Below are positions 34,821 to 46,498 of a stretch of DNA of 64,000 nt, piece after piece. The position numbers and the translations under genes are program-made. Location: contig OX467089.1 of NCBI GenBank assembly GCA_950106755.1, positions 7,318,501 through 7,382,500 of the forward strand. The letters run 5' to 3'. The first letter of the stretch is position 1. Each line of letters starts with the position of its first letter. The stretch is from Climacium dendroides. Lineage: Eukaryota > Streptophyta > Bryopsida > Hypnales > Climaciaceae. The notes beneath the pieces were generated by a model. It worked only from the letters and a program-made list of their open reading frames with translations. It ran no database searches and was not told the origin of the DNA.

Positions 34821-36340
34821 TCCTCATTATTTTTCATTACTAATTGTATTTTTAAGACAAAATTTCAAATTAATCAAATTGGCTTTATTATATTTACAAG
34901 TTGTTGTTGTTGCTAAAATTTATTATTAATAGTAAAAATTTTACAAACAAATCTTAGAATTTTCAAAATTCATAGAATATGCATCTTTTTAGGTATAAAA
35001 GTTTAATTGTAATTACTTAGATTTAACTTTTTTACAAATTATTATGTTTTTTTAAGTAATTTTTAAAAAAAAATTAGAATTAAAAGTAAGAATTTTTTTT
35101 CTCTTTGAACCTTCATTTTTTTTAAAAACTATCAAATTTTTCCATAATTGGTAAAGTCCTCTTCTTGGATTATACTTTTAAAAATCACTGTAATTTGATT
35201 CTTTCCACCAAAAATCCAAAAAAAATGAACACACATTATAGTGAAAAAAATTACAGTTATTAAAATATTGGGATTTCATTAGTATACTATATGTAGACCA
35301 AATTTAGCTTATAATCAATAACTTTAACTAAGTGGTCGTTACTAAGAGTGCCAATTTTGGATGTAAAATTTAAAATAATTACTTGATTAATCACCTCAAT
35401 CTTCTCATTGCTACTTGTACATTGAATTATTTTGGTTATGTTTTCCATCTTCTCCAAGAGTTCACATTGACAAGAAGGTTTTTTTTGCTTCTTTTATAAA
35501 AAAAATTAATAATAATAATAAATTTCACAAATTGATATTGTTGGGAATCTTTTCCAAGATTTTTTTTAATTCACGGAGAACACAATCATATGTACAAAAT
35601 TCAAATACTATTTAAATGCTAAATTCAATATTTGAATGATGTTTAAGGTGTTTGCAAAAAGTGCATGTTGACTTTGTAGTAATTTAGATAGTACAAATTT
35701 GCAATTAGGTATTAGAAGAAAATATATGGAAATATAATTTTAATAAACTACTAGAATAATATTTTTCTAAAATTTCAAAGAAAATAAAATACTACAAAAG
35801 TTAGGGACAATAATTAGTAAATAGAAATTTTAAAATGAATCATATTACAGTTTTTTGTTTATAGAAAATAATAAAACAATTTAAATTAAAACAAAGTTGG
35901 CAATTGTTTTTAGCTAAAAGAGGCTTCAAAGAGGCTTCAAGTAGGTGTAAAATACATCCAAAAAATATTCTACTAACTATAAATTCCATCGAAATATTGG
36001 CAAGTCTAAAAAAAATTTGAGAACAACTTGACAAATGATGATTGGATCCATACCTAATTTTCTTAATTTAAATACTAAGTAGATTGAAGGAAATTGTCTA
36101 CGTCAATTGAACACAAGGTCCCTCAAGGGCTATTTGCATGTGAAGATTGGGCCAGAGGTAGAGCTCCAAGCAACAATCTTTGAGGTCCAATCCATACTAC
36201 ATCTTGCTTTCAGATGCACACCGGTTTTCCAAATAAAATATTTATATTTTTCATAATATTTGGAATTAAGTGGCATGTGGCAACCAATGAATGAAGCAAG
36301 ACACGGAGACAAGTCTTGGAATAGGTGAGACAAAGACACT
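34821..36340. other. AT-rich stretch without a recognisable gene
   Basis: The sequence is AT-rich. About 35200-35900 is the reverse complement of a dispersed repeat also found at 24500-25300 and 50990-51850. Reading frames are short and low in complexity. Confidence 0.55.
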
Positions 36341-36774
36341 ATAAAAAGAAAATGCTTTTAGATATATAATAAGTTGAGTTGATGGAAAAGAGAGTGGGTT
36401 TTAAAATCCTAAAATCAAGGACCATAGAGAAATGAAGGACTTGAGCTCCATATTAGAAATGAAGTTGCTAATTGCTTAACCTCTAAACAACACTAAGGAC
36501 GTTTTTCAGTTGATGAATGACAAAGAATCTCTCCATGCCAGACAAAAGTGTAACTATTCATCCTCCAAATTTTGTGTGAAAAGGAATGGTCTTCTATAGA
36601 GTTTGACTTCTAATTAGTTCTTTTGCAATTTTTAAGCCAACAATTCACACGGGACCTCGGATTAATTCCACAACTTCAAGTTGTGAACAAAATTCCAAAG
36701 AAAAATCAAACATGGCAAATGAAGAGGAGATTGAAGGCATATTTGACTTCTTCATAGATGAGGTCCCATCCGAG
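36341..36774 (+). other. Candidate first exon of an unknown gene
   Basis: CTATAAAAAG at 36341-36350 could be a TATA box. An ATG at 36712 opens a 21-codon acidic stretch (MANEEEIEGIFDFFIDEVP..) that ends exactly at GAG-GTAAGT, a strong splice donor at 36775. The A-rich leader and the good donor look like a real gene start, yet I find no convincing second exon before 39000. Part of the leader (36477-36620) matches the element at 57342-57562, so this may instead be a repeat-derived piece. Confidence 0.25.
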
Positions 36775-39039
36775 GTAAGTTGCTAATTATTCTATCTTTT
36801 CTTTAATTTTCTTGATTAGCCATTTTAACTCCTAGCCAAATTACAAGTTCAAGTCAAAGTGTTGACATTAAATTTCTTTCAAGGCTTAGATTTAAAAGCT
36901 TATAGATTAAGCCTATGGGTTTCTGAAAATGTATGACACTTAGAAAATAGACTTAAAGCAAACAAAACAATTCACACAGTACCACTTCCTTACTAGCTAG
37001 GACGCCTTCTATTGATTGGGTGTTGTTCTTTGTTGATGTGGCAGATTCTTATTGGCTAATCTCTTTTTTAGTTGAACGGAATTGATTTTCTACTATGTTG
37101 CTACATTGCGGCTTTTCATTGGTTGTATCCTTGTTGTTGGTAGGCCCTAATTGACCAGATCCCTGCAAGACTTAAAAATTTCAGCACATGCACAACTCTT
37201 GCAATTTTTAATTTTTTATCATTTTTGGGGTGTTTTTTCCAACTAAAAATTTATTCTACTTTAATTCTAACCTTTTGGGAAGTTTTGATACTAAAAATTA
37301 GCCTTTTTTTTTAGTAGTTTTGAATGCTAAAAGGGCCCTTTCTTGGGTAGTTTTGATCACTAATTTTGACACTAATGGAACTACTTGGGAAATGAAAGGC
37401 CAATTTCCACACTAACTAATAGGTTAAGGTAGAATTTTGACAACTAAATTTTGGAGACTAAACTTGGTGTGCCAAAATTAAATTTTGGACACTAAACTTG
37501 GTGTACTACCCAAAATTTCAAACATAAACAATTTGTATATTTTGGGGGGATTTTTTAGGGCTCTATGAGTTCAAAGCTTTACTGTAGTTTTCATCAATTT
37601 GAAAATTCTAACAAACTTCAAGACCTATGGGTTCAAAGTTTCCCCATAGTTTTTACAGGAGTTTTCATCAACTTTAAAAATTCTAACAAACCTCAAGACC
37701 TATTTATCACTAGTAGAATCGCCTGTTTAACTAAATATGAGTTGTCTAACTTGACGCTATTTATCTGAACGTTCAATGTAACAATCCCATGTTTTTATGT
37801 CAACAAGATTTTTTTCCCTAGAGATAAAACTACTTGAGAAGGAACTTGAGATTAAGAAAAATGTCATATTTTTTTTTTTTTTTTTTAATTTTATTTAATG
37901 TTTTTGAAAACTTCAAAGTCTGTATTTTCTTGGTGTTTTCCATTGTACATTTTTGGTGCATAACTTTTAGAGATAAATTTTTTTAGGTTTGAAATTTTTG
38001 AAGCATTCTATTTTCAATGCTTTACAAATTATCCATATTTTATTATATTTTTTTAAAAATTATTCCAAAAGTCACAATACTCACCTAAATAGGCCTTTTT
38101 GTTCAAAAATCGGCAAGTGTTTCTTGCAATCACCCCAAAATTCAAAAAAAGATTGAGGTATCAAATGGTTAAGAATGTCCATGTCAGAAGTCATTTTGTA
38201 ATCATTTACAAGTTACGATGAAATTTTTGTATCATTCACATAGACTGCCACGTGGCAAGTCATGATGTAGTCATTTTGAAGTGACGTGGGTTTATGGTTC
38301 AAGTTATTCTCCAAGGATGTGGGAAGTCATTTTCTTGTCATTTTCAAGTTATTGTGATGTGTGTAAAAAAGAGTGTAATGACAATTATGCAAGGAGTAGT
38401 CATTATGTAGTCACACATGAATACATTCAATGTTCTATGGCAATATACCATACACAATGCACCATACATAATACATCATACACTGTATTTGACATATGTG
38501 CATGAGTATGAATAGATGAAACGAGAAGCCTTTTATACAAATGGGATGGTATGAGGCAAAACAAACTTGTAACACAATTCTTATATTTTACATATCCTAA
38601 AAATCATTGCTACCATACTAGTATAAGTTTAAATGAACCTCGAAAGAAAAAGCTTTTTTCTTTCCATCAATTTTTGAAGTGCTTACAAGTGACTTCAAAC
38701 CATTCAATTGCAGTGACATCGCAGTCATTATGTAATTGCCTTGTAGTGAAGCATAGTCATTATATATGACAACAATTTATTCTATTTTGACTTAAGCCTC
38801 TACGGTGAATTGACTGAGTCCTTGTCAGAAGTTCAATGATTTTGCAAACAAAACCAATGGATGAAGCTTTGGCATTGTGAACTCCTCATCTCCAAGACGT
38901 GTCGGTAACTATAGGATGATTTAGATGTTGTTGAGTATCCTGCACTGGTGCAATTAGAGAGCCCAATTCATTCTTTAGTCATTCTAGACAAGAAGTCATT
39001 TAGCCGTAGTCATGCAAGGGCCATAGTGATAGTGAAAAA
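36775..39039. other. AT-rich stretch, small duplications, CACTA-like motifs
   Basis: 37560-37700 holds a direct duplication of about 95 bp (AATTCTAACAAACTTCAAGAC and a near-copy). About 38160-38780 has many GTCATTNTGTAGTCA-like motifs and TTGTAGTG (38740), resembling CACTA subterminal sequence. I see no gene and no clear element ends. Confidence 0.45.
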
Positions 39040-39920
39040 CTACTTACTAGGACTCTTAGTGTGCATTAGCAAGTCTTGAATATAACATAGTTAATATTAC
39101 AAAAGCAATATAGATTCTAGAAAAGTTGGGTGGACCGGACTACCTATCTAGAACAAAAATCTAGTGTCTACCTTCCAACCAAACCAACATTGAAGTCCCA
39201 CATATTAACACACTTTCTTTAATGAAGTCATTGAGTTTTCTAGTTCTTGAGTAACATTGGAACCCGGAGGGTGCACTTAGTTCTACTACAATAAACCACG
39301 TGCAAACAAGTGGTTTTTAATAAACTATAATTTTAACTTCAAATTTTGAGCATTGTTTACTAATGACTATAGGATTCTACTCCCAAAATTTCAAACTCAA
39401 ATAAAATATGGAATGATTTCTAGAAGAGGTTAAAATGCACTAAAATGACATATTTTTTAACTCAAATATTTTTAGAGAACACATTTAGATGACCATTGCA
39501 TCAATATTCAACTCAAAATGAGCTTTCAATAGAAAGTTATTTTTAGATTTTTTTGGTCATTTTTTAGAATTTTTTTTCTTATATTATATTGGAGTGTAAA
39601 AGTTATTTTTCAGTTCTATAGTGTATCTTTTTACTTCAAAAATTTGTAACTAATTATTATTAACAAATAAAAATATGAATAATTCAAAACATAAAATTTC
39701 AAAGTAGAAAAATCTATTCATATTTTTTTCATTTAAATTTATTTAAAATTCAAAAAGTATACAAGGGGTCCAAAGTTTTGTTCGCACACTTACATCAAAA
39801 AAAATGGGAAGTGCACCCCTTGAGCATTGGAAAGATGCTAACTAAAGAGTAGAGATAAATCCAATAACAACAAGTGTAGAGCTTCTTTCTACATTTACAA
39901 GTGGGAAAAAAACAATGTCC
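39040..39920 (-). repeat. Single relic unit of the 297-bp satellite, split by a MITE
   Basis: Read on the minus strand, 39040-39262 and 39825-39920 together form about one unit of the satellite of 2225-5655 (CAAGACTTGCTAATGCACAC, GAATCTATATTGCTTTTG-like). It stands in the same order relative to the broken gene and the CACTA element as on the left of the window, but with one copy instead of about eleven. Confidence 0.75.
39263..39824. mobile_element. 562-bp MITE with 8-bp target duplication
   Basis: CATTGGAA stands on both sides (39255-39262 and 39825-39832). The satellite unit has this point uninterrupted, which confirms an insertion. The ends share GGGTGCACTT as inverted repeats inside a few mismatched bases. 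An 8-bp duplication suggests the hAT superfamily. There is no coding capacity. Confidence 0.65.
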
Positions 39921-40069
39921 AAACATTTAGCAAAATTAAGAGACACCCTCCCAAAATAAAAGAAGCAATTGTTATTGAACAATATAAATTACACACATGA
40001 CCAGATTTTATAAGCCAATGAAATGTTAATCTCACATTTTTGCTTTTCCGCTTGATTTTAAACATAGGC

Positions 40070-40561
40070 TAAGTCATATGGCTATTGGAGTTCTCACCCC
40101 CACGACATTGCTACTGGATTCCGCCATGTTGCATAGAGTCATCAACAACATAATCTTGTCTTTCTCTTGAGTTCCATTGTCTCTAATCCTTTTCACATTT
40201 GCAACATCTGGGTGTTGAGTGTCCTCTGCTTTGACATTGTTGGGTGATATTGCAGAAGCAAGTCCCTTAATTGGCCTAAAAGCCAATATCAATACCAATG
40301 GCAAATTGCCAACGCCAACTCCAAGATGTTAGAGGTGTCGCATTGTAGGCAATTTGATAGCACACTCAAGTGCCTCTTCAATGCAAAAGTGAACAAATCA
40401 AAGTCTTCATTGGATATAGGTGCTAGGGCTTCCGAGACGGAACTTTTTTTTGTTGCATTGGACATCATGGCTTTTGCCGCCATTGCTCTTTGTCTTCTTT
40501 CTCCACTATGCTTGCCGTCCTCCTTCACCTCTTCTTTAGATGCCTCCTTCCTAAATTCTTC
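40070..40561 (-). pseudogene. Mirror copy of the unrecognised broken gene
   Basis: This copy is better preserved than the one at 1558-2060. One frame covers about 80 codons (40289-40528) with a Lys-rich part, then SNEDFDLFTFALKRHLSVL and LQCDTSNILELALA. A second frame (40074-40304) holds FRPIKGLASAISPNNVKAED and a Leu/Met-rich tail ending near AESSSNVVGV. A frameshift joins the two. No known family was recognised. It abuts the CACTA element exactly at its TTC target site. Confidence 0.5.
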
Positions 40562-43500
40562 TACTAAAACAAAAGTAATGTTTCATGACTATAAAATATG
40601 ACTACAGTGAGTCATAAAATCAAAAAATATGACTCATGGAGAAATCATTATAGATGGTTCACGAATCACAATATGACTAGGTCCAACATTACCAATGAGT
40701 CACTTCAGATATGAGTTATATTTGCAATCATATGGATTGAGGTATAATTAGCCATATTTTGCCAACATAACATATGCATTAACTATCATTGGGGTCTTGG
40801 CTTTTTCTTAAGCTACCTAAGCAAAGAATAAAAATTCTACATGGTATATGATTCCATATAGTCATATTTTTGGTTGACATAGAATATGACTATGGTGAGT
40901 CATATTTTGGCTGACGTGGCATATGACTTTGTGCAATCATATTTTTGTTCATGTGGAATATGATTCTTGTGGGTCATTTTTTTGGCAATGTGGAAAATGA
41001 CTCTTTTGAGTCATGTTTGTGAAAGATGTGGAATATGAATCTTGTAAGTGAAATCCTTTATTGATGTGAAATATGACTTTTGTGAGTCATATTTTTGGTT
41101 GACGTGGTAGTTCACATGAATATCATTGATAATTTTATAATTGACTATAGTCATATTTTTAAAAGCATAAAGTCACATTTTAGCGAGCATCACTATAAGC
41201 ATTATATGACTAGTTATATTTTGACCAATATATATTATAAAATATAACTCAAACAAGTGATGTTCTAAATGATTGAGAGTCACATTTCTTATATTTGTGT
41301 GTATGATTTGTGATTGGGGTGACTAAGGTTCAAAACAACTTCAATTACAAACTACAATCCATGCTACAATCACATTGTTCATGCATTTTAAATAGACATG
41401 ACATATTGCAATCATACATCACAATGATTTACCAATTGAATAAAAGATTTCATGTAATTAAAAACAAAAACATATGATTTTAGAGATATACAAGAGACAA
41501 TCATATTGAAGTGGGAGAATGCGGAAAAAATGCAATTATCTTCAATGACATTTATTAGTCACATATACAAAACATATATATCACAATGAATTAATCACCT
41601 AGGCTAATAGGGCCTATACTCCTTACAATAATGTGGAAATGGCTTTGGGGGAGTTGCAAGTAGCTTTCAATGATTTTGTTCCATCTTTTGGTGTCTATAT
41701 GTACAATTAAGAAAATGGGAGGTTCATTTTTAGTGAATGAACAACAAAACTCAACCTTCAAAGACTTACAACCACACAAAATATGTAGCACAAATTTAGA
41801 GTGGGAAGAATAACAATGGTGATGGAAGGAACAAAAGGGAAAAAAAAATACAAGTTCTAAAAGATAACAACAAGCAAGAGTTAAGATTCAACAAGAAATA
41901 ACAAGAAGCAACAACTAATAGGCAAGAAGAAACAATAAGGAACTAGAATTAAGATGCAACAAGAAGAAACAAAAATTTAAAATTAAAAAACAACAAGAAA
42001 AAATAAAAAGCAACAACTAAGATGCAACAAGGAGAAACAAAAGCATGAACTAAAAAGCAACAAGAAGCAAGAGTTAAGGTGAGTACACCCAAAATGGTGT
42101 TGTGCCTTAAACCACAATCTACTGTAAGCCTCAAAATGGTGTCAGTACATTCTGAAAATTGCACTTCCTTGTCTTTTGGAATTCTTAAAAGCTATACTAG
42201 CCATTTTGAGGCATGTGACTGGCTTCTTAACTCAAAAAACACAAGGATTTAATCACTAAGCCCAATAAAGACTTGTTAGATATCAAAAAAATATGCTTGT
42301 GCTTATTAAACCCTCGTGTTATTAACCCCTAAATGCCCAAGCCTTTTCAAGTGCGTTTTGACTATGAAAAAAGAGCATGGGTTTATAGTTAACCTTAATG
42401 AAGCAAATTGTGTTTTTTTCAAAATCTAACTGTATAGATGTTTAAAGAGCTTGCTTATTAGTATGTTCACTAATTATGAGTGAAAAATTGCATAGGAGTT
42501 GTGAGATTATAACAAGAGAAATGTTCATTTTTTAATTTTAGTAAGTCATCCCTCCCCACAATGTTTCAGAAATTTGCACATAAATTTATTTTGGAATTGG
42601 AGGTGACATGAACAACTACAAATTGTGTTAGCACACTAAAATGAACTTTCAAAAAACTTAATTTCACATGAAAACCTATCAAATTTACTACACAATCCAC
42701 CTTGCAATTGTTGAAATGTAATTTTTTTTATAAGTATGAATTGCAAATAACTCCAAATCAACACTTGCATGATTAAATCTTTAATGGTGAAAATCATGAA
42801 AACACTAAGCTCTTTCCATTGGGACCATTTTCAAATCAAATGAATAAGTACAATTTTTTAGATCTCAAGTCAAGTGAAATTGGGAAAGTTGGGATAATGA
42901 AGTAAAATTAGCAAGCTTTACTCTACCACTAATGGACAACATGGCTTTATGGACCTCTCAAAAATCAAATGTTCAACTTTTTCAGTGAAAAATGAAAGTT
43001 TTCAATAGTTAACCCTAAAAACTGCCCCCCAAATTTTTTATAACAGTCATATGAATTTAACTGCCCATCCCAAACTGAGCCTGAAATTTCAGATCGACCA
43101 TATATGGTCGATTAGGCAGTTAGGGGTTAAATCCTCAATCTTCATGTTATTTCAAGCATGTGTCAGAGATGTTATAAAATCCTCATGTTATTTCGTATGA
43201 CTCACAAAACACGAGAACATAAAATAATGGGTTTACAAGCATGCAATTTTTATTTAATAAATATGAATAACACTATTGCACCTCTATGTCTTTTATTTCT
43301 AACACTATTGGGGGGGCGGGCTTTTGAATGTGATCATTCTCTTTCAGTGCAACCTATGAGTGGTTTAAAAAACTCTACTTTCAAAACTTTGTCCCCCTAC
43401 TGTGGTCTCATTTTTGTCAGAATCTGAAAATTGATTGTGCAATACTCCTTCTTCTACACATTGCTTTGTTCTCTTATATTTAGTATTTACTAGTTAGCCT

Positions 43501-44019
43501 ACAACTTATCCACAGCCCAATTTGTTGTGCTTTTAGGTGTACCCACCTTAAGATGCAACAAAAGGCAACAATTAAGAAGCAAAATAGAAGGAACAAAAAG
43601 TAAAGAAGAAAAGTCAAAAGAAGTGGCAGCTAGGATTTTGAAACCCTAAAAAAGTAGTAACTAGGTTTCAAAATCCTAAAATAGAAGTAGTTAGGATTTC
43701 AAAATTCTAAACAATGGCTTATCCATATATTTTATAGATTGCCCATATTTTTCTTAGGTTGCCTTCAAAAGAAAAAAATGTCACTACCATGGAAATATGA
43801 CTAGCAATATGACTCAACATTCTCCAACCATATTCCTTGCCATTACCCATGAAGTATTTTGGTGTTCCCAATGGGCATATAATATATGTCCATGATGTAC
43901 AAGGCCAAAAAATAATTGGCAGTCATATTTTTTCCCAAGGTGTTGGCCTTGAAGAATGTGATTACTAGTCATCTCCATTTATATTTTTGTAGACATAAAA
44001 TATCCATTTTCTTGTAGTG
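40562..44019. mobile_element. CACTA-type transposon with TTC target duplication
   Basis: The left end TACTAAAACAAAAGT is a one-base-decayed CACTA terminus; the right end, read inward, is CACTACAAGAAAATGG. TTC flanks both ends (40559-40561 and 44020-44022), the 3-bp duplication expected of CACTA elements. Subterminal ATATGACT/AGTCATAT motifs are dense at 40590-41240 and return near 43800-43990. An A-rich tract of CAACAAGAAGC-like repeats spans 41820-42075. No transposase frame is visible, so it is non-autonomous. It contains the nested element at 42078-43547. Confidence 0.8.
42078..43547. mobile_element. 1.47-kb nested transposon flanked by TTAA
   Basis: GGTGAGTACACC at the left and GGTGTACCCACC at the right are inverted repeats (one mismatch in 12, similarity to about 17 bp), flanked by TTAA at 42074-42077 and 43548-43551. 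The other copy of this CACTA element, at about 55-80 of the window, shows the uninterrupted site with the TTAA present once. TTAA targets suggest a piggyBac-like mobilisation; a TA duplication with one more base of repeat is the alternative. Inside, 42319-43130 looks like a further nested TTAACCCC-family element. A 90-codon frame at 43158-43427 is not recognised. Confidence 0.7.
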
Positions 44020-45890
44020 TTCCTCAACATTAAACCTTGCCTCAAACTACTACTTATCAAAGATTATCCAAGGATAGTGAAATTGTATCACAATAGGGCC
44101 TCATGAAAGGGAAACTACAACTAAAAACTCAAAAAAACACTAAAATTTTAGTCTCTAGTTCAAATCAAATAAGTGCAATCCTATAAGGAAATAGAACAAC
44201 TAAGCAAAATTTGTCAAAAGTCATCTTCCATCTAAATTTAAAGCAATAACACTAGTACTATTTGCAACTTTCATCCCTCACATCAAAATATTGAATCAAT
44301 TATTTTAACAAATATGAATTGTAAAGAACAAGTATAAATGAAATACTTGATGAAGGAACTAGAGCACGTACAAAAATGACCTTTACTCTATGGGGTCTCA
44401 ACTTGTAAATGAAGTCATTTGTCTTGTTCCTTTCATTGATAGGAGACCAATACTAGTCAATGTTGACTAATATTTGACTAATGTTTGACATCACCTAATG
44501 ACTTTAAATCTCTTTGAAAGAGTTTATTCTTAGACCATGATTGTGGCAATGTCACATTCTCCATTTTCTTATACTTCTATAAACTCCTCCTAAACCTTGC
44601 CTTTTTCTTCCTTTGTTATTCCTAACTTGTTATTTCATTCAATCATGTTTCATCCTATTTTCTAGAATACCATTTTGTTCAAGCAAAGTTTAAAACAAAT
44701 TTTCAATTTAGTCAATTGGCCATGCCAATATGACTTCCATTCAAACACTTTATTTCTCCTTGTAAAAGCATAACTATCTACATAGTCCTCTCAAAGACCA
44801 TTTGGCTGTAGATGGGCGTTCACTTTACATGTAGGTGCATCATGTATATGCTACCACCTTAAAGGGGCATTCCTTGTAAAAAATTTGTACTCCCCTATAT
44901 TTTGGAAGTATTAAAAGTGGGGGTCTTATTCAATTATGATTCATTTTTTGACACCCTACTATTTGCTAATTTCCTTAGTTAACAAAATTATTGCAAGTTA
45001 TGCTTAATTATAATTTAACAAACACTAAATTTAAAGGCATCCTATTTTAATTCAAGTTATTGGTACTTCTTTAAAAAATGAAAAAATAAACAACACTTTA
45101 GATTTTCCAATTATTGCATTAAAATCAAACTACTCGTTTTGACAACTCAACACTTGAGTCATATAAGCAAGGAAACTAATAGCATGACAATCAATATTTG
45201 TCCTTGGATAAAATCTTTAGATGCTAATTGAAATTGTTTCCCAAAATTCTCCATGGTGCTTGACTATTTCTGCCATTTTTAAAAGTAAGTGGAAGTGTCT
45301 CTTTTGGGTGGTCCTATTTTAATTATAAAGGGTAGGGTCTTTAATTTGAATTTATACTATCTATGGTACAAGTTTGCTAACTTGACTTGTTCCTTTGTAG
45401 TCTATTGGTTGCCTATGATTTGGTCAAAACCAACGATGTTAGGAACTTCACATGGAAGTACCATATCATAAATAAATATGACGGTTTTTTAATTATTCAT
45501 GGATAGCTTCTTACTCAATTACAATTCATTTTCTTGCACCCCAATATTTTTCCAATTTGTAAGTGTTCAAATTTATTGCAAACTATGCTTAATTGTAAGC
45601 CAACATACACTAAATTTGAAGGCACCCTATATTACTTTGAGTTATGAATACTTCTCTAATATATGGAAAATAGATCAAGAATTTAGATTTTTCAATTATT
45701 GCATATGAATCAAACTATGCAAGCAAGAAAACTATTGACATGTCAATGGATATTTACTACAAATCATAGCACCTCTCATAGTTGCAATGTATCACCAATT
45801 CAATTGAGATGTGGTTAGTTGATCATCACTCACCTTTGAAGTTACCGATTAATTCATACTTTTATATCCAATATCATGTTTGTAACAAAC
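44020..45890. other. AT-rich stretch with a 0.6-kb tandem duplication
   Basis: About 44920-45160 and 45505-45720 are diverged direct copies (shared TATGCTTAATT, CACTAAATTTGAAGGCA-like and TTCAATTATTGCAT), a step near 585 bp. No gene is visible. Confidence 0.55.
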
Positions 45891-46484
45891 CTCCCACAGG
45901 TTTGCCACCAACTCTCAAATAATTAATATAATAAGGCTCACCACCCAACCATAGAGAAGAGATCACTCAAGAAGTGTCGCACCTTCTCACCCCCCAGCCT
46001 TTCTATACTATTTCCTTTCCAAAGGAACTAGAGTCTATCTCAAGTCCTTTTTACTTTCTATTCCAAATTTAGATCTAACTCATAGATCTTTCTATCCTTC
46101 TATCCTTTTATTCCTATATCTAGAGTAAAGATATTTTATTACCATCTAAATACGGCATAGTAATCTACTTCTAGTGCACCTCATCTTGAGTTGTCTAATT
46201 CTTGTACACATGTTCTCAATTTGGAGCGGTCTAACTCCAGTGCACTAAATATGGAGCTGTCTAACTCCAGTGCACATGTTCTCAATCTGGAGCGGTCTGA
46301 CTCCAGTGCACTAAATATGGAGCTGTCTAACTCTAGTGCACATGTTCTCAATCTGGAGCGGTCTGACTCCAGTGCATCCATCCTCAACTAGGAGTTGTCT
46401 GACTCCTCTCATCCTCTGCTTACATACTGCCACATGTGATTAGAAGATTTCATTCATCCATCCATCATCTTAAGTTACCTTACA
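45891..46484 (-). mobile_element. 3' LTR of a Ty3-type retrotransposon
   Basis: The stretch runs from TGTAACAAACC to ACCTTACA, so it has TG..CA ends with a 5-bp inverted TGTAA. On the minus strand it directly follows a purine tract (AATGGAAGGGGGAGA) placed after the integrase gene, as a polypurine tract should be. At about 594 bp it is of ordinary LTR size. The 5' LTR is missing. Confidence 0.75.
46199..46400. repeat. 66-bp tandem repeat inside the LTR
   Basis: CTCAATTTGGAGCGGTCT-type sequence recurs at 46215, 46281 and 46347, a period of 66 bp. Each unit is itself two related halves with GGAGCGGTCTGACTCCAGTG and GGAGCTGTCTAACTCCAGTG. Each half is partly palindromic (GGAG..CTCC), so the RNA could fold into a row of short hairpins. 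Confidence 0.85.
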
Positions 46485-46498
46485 ATCTCCCCCTTCCA

